Part shown: positions 42,835-49,966 of the stretch, piece after piece
Numbering within the stretch: position 1 is the stretch's first letter
How the letters are laid out: each line of letters starts with the position of its first letter
NCBI RefSeq assembly: GCF_004362805.1
Contig: NZ_SNYF01000006.1
Location: 186,001 to 250,000, forward strand
Source: Algoriphagus boseongensis
GTDB lineage: Bacteria > Bacteroidota > Bacteroidia > Cytophagales > Cyclobacteriaceae
Length of the DNA: 64,000 nt
Reading direction: 5' to 3'
Position numbers and translations under genes: made by a program
Notes under the pieces: model-generated
The model's input: only the letters and a program-made list of their open reading frames with translations
What the model was told of the DNA's origin: nothing
Database searches by the model: none

Positions 42835-43419
42835 ATGTCTTCAAATGACCGAATTCTGACACCTGAGCTGGTCAGGATTTTGAAAATATTCCTTCTATCC
42901 TCCATTCTTCTGGTTTTTGTTTTCTCTTTTTTTAATTCTTACCGAGCGGACAATACCCAGAGGGATAGAACCTTTCAAATGGCTGACAGCGATAGGTTAT
43001 ATTTTCTAAATGTCAGATCCATTCATTATGATCGAGAAATTAGAAAAGATGCGGGAATGACCCTCTTTCGACATAAAAAAAGAGTGCAATCAGATTCTTT
43101 TCCTACCCTCGATCCGGTGATCATTTTGAATCCGACCAAGGAGGAAGCCTACATTTATTTTGAATTAAAAAATGCTGACTATCCAATTTCTCTTGAAGCA
43201 TCATTAGGCGAGGAAAAACAACAGATCGAGTTTTCAAATGGAAATAATCAAGCTCATTTGAATTTACTTAAGGGCTTAAACCCTTGGATAAAAGAGGATT
43301 ATGAATTTGAACTAGTATCTGGAACGCAAAAATATCCTCTTTGGACTGATGTAAAGGAAAAAGAGATTTTGAAAACTATCCTTGAAGATTATTTTAGACT
43401 TTTAAATCAAACCAACTAA
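42835..43419 (+). CDS. Conserved hypothetical membrane-anchored protein
   Basis: I do not recognise a family. The 194-aa product has one hydrophobic helix (about residues 15-34, ILKIFLLSSILLVFVFSFF) and a C-terminal domain predicted outside the cytoplasm, beta-rich at 85-150 with many acidic residues. Its start is 48 bp after the SDR gene, and its stop is two bases before the thioesterase start, so the three are probably cotranscribed. Confidence 0.7.
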   Translation: MSSNDRILTPELVRILKIFLLSSILLVFVFSFFNSYRADNTQRDRTFQMADSDRLYFLNVRSIHYDREIRKDAGMTLFRHKKRVQSDSFPTLDPVIILNPTKEEAYIYFELKNADYPISLEASLGEEKQQIEFSNGNNQAHLNLLKGLNPWIKEDYEFELVSGTQKYPLWTDVKEKEILKTILEDYFRLLNQTN

Positions 43420-43421
43420 GC

Positions 43422-43880
43422 GTGCAAACCACCCCATCTCCCCAGCTTGAATTCTTCAAAACATTAATTGGAAAAACGTTGGATAAAACTCCATCTCCTG
43501 CTGGTAATAATTTGGCTGGGGTTTTAATGGAAATCGATCACCATTTTATAAAAGTCCAATTTGAAGTTCGTCCAGAAATGTGCAATCCTGCTAGAATTCT
43601 GCATGGAGGAATAGCTTCATTAATGATGGATGATGTGATTGGGATGGGAAATTTTGTGGCAGGATCTGAATATTTGATGACTAGCATCAATCTAAATGTG
43701 GATTTTCTTTCCTCGGCTCAGATTGGTGAGAAATTGGAAGTATCCGCTAAGCTGGTCAGATCCGGATCAAACTTGAACCACTGGGAAGCGATCATTCGAA
43801 AGGAAAATGGAAAAATTGTTGCAAAAGCAAGCAGCAACATGATTAAAACCCATGTCAAACTAAGTGATTTGGGCTTTTAA
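43422..43880 (+). CDS. PaaI-family hotdog thioesterase
   Basis: This 152-aa hotdog-fold thioesterase has the signature ILHGGIASLMMDDVIGMG, with catalytic Asp and the HGG motif. It hydrolyses acyl- or phenylacetyl-CoA-type thioesters. The start codon is GTG at 43422, two bases after the preceding stop; no nearby ATG precedes the conserved region. It is convergent with the RNA methyltransferase gene, with only two bases between the stops. Confidence 0.88.
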   Translation: MQTTPSPQLEFFKTLIGKTLDKTPSPAGNNLAGVLMEIDHHFIKVQFEVRPEMCNPARILHGGIASLMMDDVIGMGNFVAGSEYLMTSINLNVDFLSSAQIGEKLEVSAKLVRSGSNLNHWEAIIRKENGKIVAKASSNMIKTHVKLSDLGF

Positions 43881-43882
43881 GA

Positions 43883-44416
43883 TCAAAACTGATCCAACTT
43901 CACCATCATATCCCAAACGGCAATTCCAAGTGTGACAGAAATATTCAAGGAATGCTTCGTGCCGAGTTGAGGAATTTCCAAGACTGTATCACACTTTTTC
44001 AAAACCTCTTCTTCTACTCCAAAAACCTCATTTCCGAAAATCAGGGCATAGTTTTGAGCTGGGTTTGGAGAAAATTCATTGAGCATTACTGATTTTTCAA
44101 CCTGCTCCAAAGCACAAAGCTGATATCCCTCCCTTTTCAATTTTTCTACAGCTTCAAGTGTCGAAGCGCAATATTCCCAATCCAGGGATTCTGTAGCTCC
44201 TAAAGCAGTCTTTTGAATATCCCGATGAGGAGGAGTGCCTGTAATTCCGCAAAGAAATATTTTCTTTATCCGAAATGCGTCTGCAGTGCGAAAAGCTGAA
44301 CCCACATTATTTAAGCTTCTTATATTATCCAAGACCAATACAATTGGTGATTTTTCGACTTGCTTAAATTCCTCTAGAGAAAGCCGTTCTAGCTCCTCCA
44401 TGCTTAATTTCTTCAT
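43883..44416 (-). CDS. TrmH-family RNA ribose 2'-O-methyltransferase
   Basis: This 177-aa SPOUT methyltransferase has the three motifs in order: NVGSAFRTADAF, LIFGNEVFGV and LNISVTLGIAVWDM. It lacks the extra N-terminal substrate-binding domain of larger SpoU enzymes, so it is probably a tRNA methyltransferase of TrmH/TrmL type. It is divergent from mutS. Confidence 0.9.
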   Translation of the reverse strand: MKKLSMEELERLSLEEFKQVEKSPIVLVLDNIRSLNNVGSAFRTADAFRIKKIFLCGITGTPPHRDIQKTALGATESLDWEYCASTLEAVEKLKREGYQLCALEQVEKSVMLNEFSPNPAQNYALIFGNEVFGVEEEVLKKCDTVLEIPQLGTKHSLNISVTLGIAVWDMMVKLDQF

Positions 44417-44497
44417 CTTTTTTGATCTCCTGCCCTAATCGGCTATTTTCAGGACTTATTTTCCAATCAAAAGTACGACAATTCCCTTTTTTACTCC

Positions 44498-47101
44498 ATG
44501 AGCAAATCCAAAGACGGACAGGAAACTCCCCTGATGAAACAATACAATGCCATCAAGGCTAAGCATCCCGGAGCACTCTTGCTGTTTCGGGTCGGGGATT
44601 TCTATGAGACATTTGGAGAAGATGCGGTGATTGCTAGCAAAGTGCTGGACATTGTGCTGACCAAACGAGCCAATGGAGCTGCATCCCATATTGAGCTGGC
44701 AGGATTTCCACATCATTCCTTGGATAATTATCTGCCCAAATTAGTCCGTGCTGGAAACCGGGTTGCAATCTGTGATCAGTTGGAAGATCCGAAATCTGTA
44801 AAAGGAATCGTGAAGCGTGGGGTGACAGAATTGGTGACTCCCGGACTTTCTTACAATGACCAAGTACTGGACACCCGGAGAAATAACTATTTGGCATCCA
44901 TTTATTTTGGAAAAGAGAAGCACGGAATAGCGTTTTTGGATGTTTCGACCGGAGAGTTTATGTGTGCGGAAGGGAATCCATCCTATTTGGAAAAGTTGCT
45001 TCAAAGTTTTGCACCGTCAGAAGTCATCTATTCAAAAGCGGCCAAGAAAACTGCGGCAGAGTGGTTTAAAAATGATTTTATCACGTTTCACTGCGAGGAC
45101 TGGGTTTACCAATATGATTTTACCTACGAAAAGTTAAAAAGTCACTTCGGAACGGCTAATCTGAAAGGTTTTGGAATTGAAGAATTGACGTCTGCAACCA
45201 TTGCTGCGGGTGCGATTCTTTATTACCTGGAAGAAACGGAGCACCGGGAAGTACAGCATATTTCCTCTATCTCCAGAATCGCTGAGGAGAAATATGTTTG
45301 GTTGGACAAATTCACCATCAGAAATCTCGAATTGGTCTTTCCTCAGCATGAAGGAGGAGTTCCTTTAATTCAGATTTTGGATCAGACGGTGACTCCCATG
45401 GGGTCCAGGATGATGAAAAAGTGGATGGTCTTGCCTTTAAAGGAAAAGCAGCCTATTGAAGAGCGCTTAAATGTGGTGGATTTTTTCTACCAAAATTCTA
45501 GCCTCATCGAAGAAATCATCGGTAATCTGAAACATATTGGAGATTTGGAAAGATTGATTTCCAAAGTGGTAGTAGGAAGGGCTAATCCCCGAGAAATCAA
45601 TCAGATCAAAAAGGCCTTGAAAGCGTCCTTGCCCATCAAAGAATTACTCAAAAACCAGCAAAACCCTACCCTGAAAAGGCTTTCCGATCAAATTCACCCC
45701 TGTGAGTTTTTAATGGAAAAAATCGATAGGGAATTGGAAGAAGATGCTCCAATGCTGGTACATCAAGGTGGCGTAATCAAAGATGGGGTAGATGCCGAAC
45801 TGGATGAGTATCGAGGTCTGGCAAATAAGGGCAAGGATTTTCTAGTCCAGATTCAACAGCGGGAAATTCAAAATACCGGAATTTCATCCCTTAAAATCTC
45901 CTTCAATAAAGTCTTTGGTTACTATTTGGAGGTTACCCATGCCCACAAAGACAAGGTTCCTCAGGAATGGATTAGAAAACAGACTTTGGTCAATGCCGAG
46001 CGATATATTACTCCAGAGTTGAAAGATTACGAGGAAAAGATTCTGAATGCAGAGGAGAGAATGATTGCCTTGGAACAGAAATATTTCCAGGAATTGGTTC
46101 TTGAGGCGGGACAGTTTGTCACTCAAATTCAGCAAAATGCCCGGATTCTTGGGACGTTGGATACTCTGATCTCTTTTGCAAAAGTGGCTTTGGCTAATGG
46201 GTACACCCGGCCTAAAATTTCAGATACTGAAACCTTGGAAATCAAGGATGGCCGACATCCGGTGATTGAAAAACAATTGCCCGTTGGGGAAAATTATGTG
46301 CCAAATGATATCTATCTGGATCATGACAGTCAACAGATCCTGATCATTACAGGTCCAAATATGGCTGGAAAATCCGCTTTGCTTCGTCAGACCGCATTGA
46401 TTGTGCTTATGGCTCAGATGGGAAGCTTTGTGCCGGCTTCTTTTGCCAGAATTGGCATTATTGATAAGGTATTTACCCGTGTGGGTGCGTCTGATAATTT
46501 ATCCAAAGGTGAGTCTACTTTCATGGTGGAAATGACTGAAACGGCCAGTATTTTGAATAATCTTTCCGACAGAAGTTTAGTCTTGATGGATGAGATCGGT
46601 AGAGGTACTTCCACATACGATGGAATTTCAATTGCCTGGTCCATTGTTGAGTTTCTGCACAATCATCAAAATTTTAAAGCAAAAACTCTTTTTGCGACTC
46701 ATTACCATGAGCTTAATCAATTGGCTACTGATTTTCCAAGGATTAAAAACTTCAATGTTGCCGTAAAGGAAGTAGGGAACAAGGTGATTTTTTTGAGAAA
46801 ACTTAAAGAAGGAGGAAGCGAGCATAGTTTCGGTATCCACGTAGCTCAAATGGCGGGAATGCCCAATCCAGTTGTGTTTAGAGCCTCAGAAATTCTGGGA
46901 CATTTGGAAAAAGATAAAGCAGTCAAAGAGAAAAAAGAGACCTTCAAATCGGTTCCAAAGAATAATTTCCAACTGAGTCTTTTTGAGATGGATCCTAAAC
47001 TTTCCGAGGCAAAAAAATTATTGGATGAAGTAGATATTAATGCCATTTCACCAATTGAAGCACTATTGAAGCTCCATGAGATCAAGAAAAAAATGGAGTA
47101 A
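44498..47101 (+). CDS. mutS: DNA mismatch repair protein MutS
   Basis: This 867-aa mismatch-recognition ATPase has the mismatch-binding Phe-x-Glu in VGDFYETFGEDA at about residue 35. Walker A is TGPNMAGKSALLRQ, with Ala where most members have Gly, and Walker B is LVLMDEIGRGTSTYDG. The ATPase signature THYHELNQL follows, and the C-terminus ends in a dimerisation tail. Length and order are standard. Confidence 0.97.
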   Translation: MSKSKDGQETPLMKQYNAIKAKHPGALLLFRVGDFYETFGEDAVIASKVLDIVLTKRANGAASHIELAGFPHHSLDNYLPKLVRAGNRVAICDQLEDPKSVKGIVKRGVTELVTPGLSYNDQVLDTRRNNYLASIYFGKEKHGIAFLDVSTGEFMCAEGNPSYLEKLLQSFAPSEVIYSKAAKKTAAEWFKNDFITFHCEDWVYQYDFTYEKLKSHFGTANLKGFGIEELTSATIAAGAILYYLEETEHREVQHISSISRIAEEKYVWLDKFTIRNLELVFPQHEGGVPLIQILDQTVTPMGSRMMKKWMVLPLKEKQPIEERLNVVDFFYQNSSLIEEIIGNLKHIGDLERLISKVVVGRANPREINQIKKALKASLPIKELLKNQQNPTLKRLSDQIHPCEFLMEKIDRELEEDAPMLVHQGGVIKDGVDAELDEYRGLANKGKDFLVQIQQREIQNTGISSLKISFNKVFGYYLEVTHAHKDKVPQEWIRKQTLVNAERYITPELKDYEEKILNAEERMIALEQKYFQELVLEAGQFVTQIQQNARILGTLDTLISFAKVALANGYTRPKISDTETLEIKDGRHPVIEKQLPVGENYVPNDIYLDHDSQQILIITGPNMAGKSALLRQTALIVLMAQMGSFVPASFARIGIIDKVFTRVGASDNLSKGESTFMVEMTETASILNNLSDRSLVLMDEIGRGTSTYDGISIAWSIVEFLHNHQNFKAKTLFATHYHELNQLATDFPRIKNFNVAVKEVGNKVIFLRKLKEGGSEHSFGIHVAQMAGMPNPVVFRASEILGHLEKDKAVKEKKETFKSVPKNNFQLSLFEMDPKLSEAKKLLDEVDINAISPIEALLKLHEIKKKME

Positions 47102-47159
47102 AAGGCGAGATTTCTAAGTATATTCGAAATAATTCTTAACCTAAAGTTTAGTTTTTTAT

Positions 47160-47957
47160 ATGGATAAGGTATTGCTCAAAGACCTCAAAAAGCAAGATAA
47201 ATACACTAAGTTTTTCAAGGACTGGAAAGAGCAAAAGTTCAAAGGAAAGGTTGATGAAAAAAAATTGCAGGATGAACTTCTATCTCTAAGCAAGACAATA
47301 GGAATTCAGGAAGGATTGGTAATTGCTTGTTTCGATTATAGAAATTTGAACCTTGCATTTTTTACCGGAAACGTTGAAAAACTTACTGGTTATCCGGAAT
47401 CTATGTTCCGTAACCAAGGCATGGAAACCTCCTTTACTATGATCCATCCGGATGATAGAGAGGAGTTGTTTAGATTTCAAAAAATCGTTTTTGAGGCATT
47501 TCATTCTATTACAATCCCAGAAAGACATAGTTTTGAGTTTTCTTATACGACTAGATGGGTTCATAGGACCTCTGGAGAAGTTCATTGGATGACTTCGAAA
47601 GTAAGGCCCTATGTGATTGACGAGGCGGGGAATTTTATTATGGATTTGCATATAATTGTTCAGCTTGCTGCCCCTCCTAAGATCAAAGGTTATGATTGGA
47701 ACTATACCTATCTGAAGGAGGGTGGCTCTAGAATTTTCGTGAGTAAAAACTCCCCCACAGTCAAACCAATCCATTTGACTCCAAAGGAAAAGGAGATTGT
47801 TGCGTTGATTTTGGATGGAAAGGAATCAAAAGAAATCAGCAGCGTTTTAAATATCTCTTTCAATACGGTCACTACGCATAGAAAGAATATCTTAAGGAAA
47901 TTGGGCGCGAAGAATGTGGTAGAAATGGTCAAAATACTTGCTTCCTACGATTTCTAA
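47160..47957 (+). CDS. PAS domain LuxR-type transcriptional regulator
   Basis: This 265-aa protein has an N-terminal PAS-like domain (about 45-175, LAFFTGNVEKLTGYPESMF, FTMIHPDDREELF) and a GerE/LuxR helix-turn-helix (about 200-262; LTPKEKEIVALILDGKESKEIS, NTVTTHRKNILRKLGAKN). There is no receiver domain, so it senses through PAS. This architecture is common in Bacteroidota. It starts 58 bp after mutS; targets are unknown. Confidence 0.9.
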   Translation: MDKVLLKDLKKQDKYTKFFKDWKEQKFKGKVDEKKLQDELLSLSKTIGIQEGLVIACFDYRNLNLAFFTGNVEKLTGYPESMFRNQGMETSFTMIHPDDREELFRFQKIVFEAFHSITIPERHSFEFSYTTRWVHRTSGEVHWMTSKVRPYVIDEAGNFIMDLHIIVQLAAPPKIKGYDWNYTYLKEGGSRIFVSKNSPTVKPIHLTPKEKEIVALILDGKESKEISSVLNISFNTVTTHRKNILRKLGAKNVVEMVKILASYDF

Positions 47958-48014
47958 AAGCATCTGAAAATCAGTTTGATTCTATCTTTCATAAAAAAAT
48001 TATTGCGAAGGGAC

Positions 48015-48044
48015 TTGCAAAAATATTTTCTGGACTTACCTTTG
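48015..48044 (+). promoter_or_regulatory. Bacteroidota-type promoter of the tRNA-Gly/tRNA-Leu unit
   Basis: TTG (48015-48017), 19 bp spacer and TACCTTTG (48037-48044) match the primary sigma consensus TTG N19 TAnnTTTG. The tRNA-Gly gene starts 41 bp downstream. Confidence 0.8.
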
Positions 48045-48085
48045 CAACCACAATTAACCAAGACAATGGTTTTGGGATCAAAAAT

Positions 48086-48158
<73 letters not shown>

Positions 48159-48160
48159 CA

Positions 48161-48190
48161 AAAAGCCCTTGAAAAAGGGCTTTGCTATTT
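48161..48190 (+). terminator. Hairpin after tRNA-Gly
   Basis: AAAAGCCCTT and AAGGGCTTT arms close a short A-rich loop. The T run is interrupted (TTTGCTATTT), so read-through into tRNA-Leu is possible. Confidence 0.6.
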
Positions 48191-48239
48191 CAGGACTTTG
48201 GATTACCGAATTTCTGAACCTCTACGAATGGTAGAGCAA

Positions 48240-48323
48240 GCCGGGATGGTGGAATTGGTAGACACGCAAGACTTAAAATCTTGTGACCAATTGGTCGTGC
48301 GGGTTCAAGTCCCGCTCCTGGTA
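48240..48323 (+). tRNA. tRNA-Leu(UAA)
   Basis: 84-nt class II tRNA: acceptor GCCGGGA/TCCTGGT with G-T wobble pairs and discriminator A. The anticodon stem CAAGA/TCTTG has loop CTTAAAA (anticodon TAA at 48274-48276), the variable arm is GACCAATTGGTC-like, and the T-arm is GCGGG-TTCAAGT-CCCGC. This is the only complete copy; its 3' half is repeated three more times downstream behind GIY-YIG genes. Confidence 0.95.
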
Positions 48324-48327
48324 CAAG

Positions 48328-48354
48328 AGCCCTGTAGAAATGCAGGGCTTTTTT
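48328..48354 (+). terminator. Terminator following tRNA-Leu
   Basis: AGCCCTG/CAGGGCT stem with an 8-nt loop and a run of Ts. Copies occur at 48673-48699, 49018-49044 and, with a shorter T run, 49363-49388. Confidence 0.85.
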
Positions 48355-48368
48355 GTTTAATTTTTATC

Positions 48369-48602
48369 ATGTTTACGGTCTATGCCATATCAAGTAAGAC
48401 TAGGAGGTATATTTATGTAGGCCTTACCTCGGATTTAGAAGAAAGGCTTCACCGTCATAATTCAGGGTATGAGCAGACAACCAAGCCATTTCGCCCATTT
48501 GAACTCATTTTCCAGAGGAATTTTCCTACAAGGGTTGAAGCAAGGGCATTCGAAAAGTATTTAAAAACGACAAGGGGGAAAAGAGAAGTCCTTGGTATTT
48601 AA
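48369..48602 (+). CDS. GIY-YIG nuclease-like protein, copy 1
   Basis: This 77-aa single-domain GIY-YIG protein has the paired motif TVYAISS and YIYVGLTSD, then the conserved Arg region LEERLHRHNSG, and the catalytic Glu in PTRVEARAFEKYL. Related short proteins of the UvrC N-terminal/YhbQ type are common in Bacteroidota. An open frame continues upstream through both tRNA genes, but the natural start is ATG 48369, just after the tRNA terminator. Its stop TAA (48600-48602) is the anticodon triplet of the next tRNA-Leu 3' half. It differs from copies 2 and 3 at five residues (F/Y, L/I, A/E, G/W among them). Confidence 0.85.
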   Translation: MFTVYAISSKTRRYIYVGLTSDLEERLHRHNSGYEQTTKPFRPFELIFQRNFPTRVEARAFEKYLKTTRGKREVLGI

Positions 48603-48668
48603 AATCTTGTGACCAATTGGTCTTGCGGGCCTGCCTGTTGCAGACAGGTTCAAGTCCCGCTCCTGGTA
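48599..48668 (+). pseudogene. tRNA-Leu 3'-half relic 1 with T-arm palindrome
   Basis: 70 nt equal to the anticodon-loop-to-discriminator part of tRNA-Leu(UAA) plus a 19-bp insertion CCTGCCTGTTGCAGACAGG (48630-48648) exactly between the T-stem GCGGG and the T-loop TTCAAGT. No 5' half is present, so it cannot be a tRNA. Confidence 0.85.
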
Positions 48669-48713
48669 CAAGAGCCCTGTAGAAATGCAGGGCTTTTTTG
48701 TTTAATTTTTATC

Positions 48714-48947
48714 ATGTTTACGGTTTATGCCATATCAAGTAAGACTAGGAGGTATATTTATGTAGGCCTTACCTCGGATTTAGAAGAAAGGCTTCACCGT
48801 CATAATTCAGGATATGAGCAGACAACCAAGCCATATCGCCCATTTGAAATTATTTTCCAGAGGAATTTTCCAACAAGGGTGGAAGCAAGGGAATTCGAAA
48901 AGTATTTAAAAACGACAAGGTGGAAAAGAGAAGTCCTAGGAATTTAA
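48714..48947 (+). CDS. GIY-YIG nuclease-like protein, copy 2
   Basis: 77 aa, identical in protein sequence to copy 3 and nearly identical to copy 1. The catalytic Glu is in RVEAREFEKYL. The start ATG is 15 bases after the terminator hairpin and the stop TAA (48945-48947) coincides with the anticodon of the next tRNA relic. Two synonymous differences separate it from copy 3. Confidence 0.85.
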   Translation: MFTVYAISSKTRRYIYVGLTSDLEERLHRHNSGYEQTTKPYRPFEIIFQRNFPTRVEAREFEKYLKTTRWKREVLGI

Positions 48948-49013
48948 AATCTTGTAACCAATTGGTCGTGCGGGCCTGCCTGTGGCAGACAGGTTCAAGT
49001 CCCGCTCCTGGTA
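48944..49013 (+). pseudogene. tRNA-Leu 3'-half relic 2 with T-arm palindrome
   Basis: 70 nt; 19-bp insertion CCTGCCTGTGGCAGACAGG at 48975-48993 at the T-stem/T-loop junction. One substitution in the variable arm region (CTTGTAACC instead of CTTGTGACC) is shared with relic 3. Confidence 0.85.
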
Positions 49014-49058
49014 CAAAAGCCCTGTAGAAATGCAGGGCTTTTTTGTTTAATTTTTATC

Positions 49059-49292
49059 ATGTTTACGGTCTATGCCATATCAAGTAAGACTAGGAGGTAT
49101 ATTTATGTAGGCCTTACCTCGGATTTAGAAGAAAGGCTTCACCGTCATAATTCAGGGTATGAGCAGACAACCAAGCCATATCGCCCATTTGAAATTATTT
49201 TCCAGAGGAATTTTCCAACAAGGGTGGAAGCAAGGGAATTCGAAAAGTATTTAAAAACGACAAGGTGGAAAAGAGAAGTCCTAGGAATTTAA
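49059..49292 (+). CDS. GIY-YIG nuclease-like protein, copy 3
   Basis: 77 aa, same protein as copy 2. At the DNA level its first half carries the two synonymous bases of copy 1 (GTC at codon 4, GGG before TATGAG), while its second half matches copy 2, which suggests recombination between array units. Stop TAA at 49290-49292 is the anticodon of the last relic. Confidence 0.85.
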   Translation: MFTVYAISSKTRRYIYVGLTSDLEERLHRHNSGYEQTTKPYRPFEIIFQRNFPTRVEAREFEKYLKTTRWKREVLGI

Positions 49293-49358
49293 AATCTTGT
49301 AACCAATTGGTCGTGCGGGCCTGCCTGTGGCAGACAGGTTCAAGTCCCGCTCCTGGTA
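49289..49358 (+). pseudogene. tRNA-Leu 3'-half relic 3 with T-arm palindrome
   Basis: 70 nt; palindromic insertion at 49320-49338 identical to that of relic 2. It closes the array and is followed by a hairpin whose T run is weaker (GGGCTTATTGT). Confidence 0.85.
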
Positions 49359-49395
49359 CAAAAGCCCTGTAGAAATGCAGGGCTTATTGTTTTAT

Positions 49396-49430
49396 AAAAA
49401 AAGCCCGAATGGGATTCCAATTCGGGCTTT
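49396..49430 (-). terminator. Terminator of the MazG-like gene
   Basis: AAAGCCCGAAT and ATTCGGGCTTT arms with a T run on the minus strand. It may also stop plus-strand read-through from the tRNA array. Confidence 0.8.
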
Positions 49431-49450
49431 CAAAGTATTTAATACTTGAT

Positions 49451-49918
49451 TTATTTTTCTAAAATCCCTTTCAAATCAGCTGGGGAATAATTAACCGATT
49501 TGAGGGTTTTATGGTCACCTTCCCGGAATACCAAGAAAAGATCACCCTCTTTTTCATAAAAGCATGGAGTTCCTTTAGCCTCATAATGTGCTACCGTTGC
49601 CTTTGCTTCTTCTTCAGTGGTACAAGCTTTACTCATATTTGAGCGTTGAACTTCATCAAAAAGAGCCTTGAATTTATCTCCTAGTCCAAACTCCAAAATG
49701 GCTCCCGAAAGTACATATTGAAGATCGCAAAGCGCATCTGCAATCTCCACGATGTCTTTATTTTCAATGGCCTCTTCCAATTCTTTCAACTCCTCTGAAA
49801 GCAGAGAAACTCTTAGATTACATCTGGTTTCAGAAGGAATTGTCGGCTCTGGAAGGACCGGGTGCTTAAATGTTTGATGAAACAGTGCTACTGAAGTGAG
49901 AGACTTAGGGTCTTGCAT
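49451..49918 (-). CDS. MazG-like nucleoside triphosphate pyrophosphohydrolase
   Basis: This 155-aa all-alpha NTP pyrophosphohydrolase (PRA-PH/MazG-like) has the metal-binding pattern SEELKELEEAIENKDIVEIADALCDLQYVLSGA, i.e. ExxE-n-ExxD. Such enzymes sanitise non-canonical nucleotides. A C-terminal part of about 60 residues beyond the core is typical of this Bacteroidota subgroup, as far as I can tell. It is separated from the SOD gene by 48 bp. Confidence 0.85.
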   Translation of the reverse strand: MQDPKSLTSVALFHQTFKHPVLPEPTIPSETRCNLRVSLLSEELKELEEAIENKDIVEIADALCDLQYVLSGAILEFGLGDKFKALFDEVQRSNMSKACTTEEEAKATVAHYEAKGTPCFYEKEGDLFLVFREGDHKTLKSVNYSPADLKGILEK

Positions 49919-49966
49919 GAGAATCTTTTTTGAGAATTAAATTTTGAAGTAAAGGAAGAGCGAAAA

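Larger units (their letters stand above)
48273..49358 (+). repeat. Tandem array of tRNA-Leu 3' half + terminator + GIY-YIG gene
   Basis: The 3' part of tRNA-Leu from TTAAAATCTTG onward starts at 48273 (genuine tRNA), 48599, 48944 and 49289. Periods are 326, 345 and 345 bp; the difference of 19 is the palindrome inserted in the T-arm of the three relics. Three GIY-YIG genes fill the units, each with a terminator hairpin between the tRNA part and the gene. The last relic ends at 49358. Confidence 0.9.

Noticed and set aside
48609..48947. 112-aa open frame starting in the tRNA relic before GIY-YIG copy 2
   Set aside because: Same artefact: the relic is read as protein. The real start is ATG 48714.
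48273..49358. Possible CRISPR array
   Set aside because: Repeat units are about 330-345 bp with coding genes inside; there are no short repeats with unique spacers and no cas genes.
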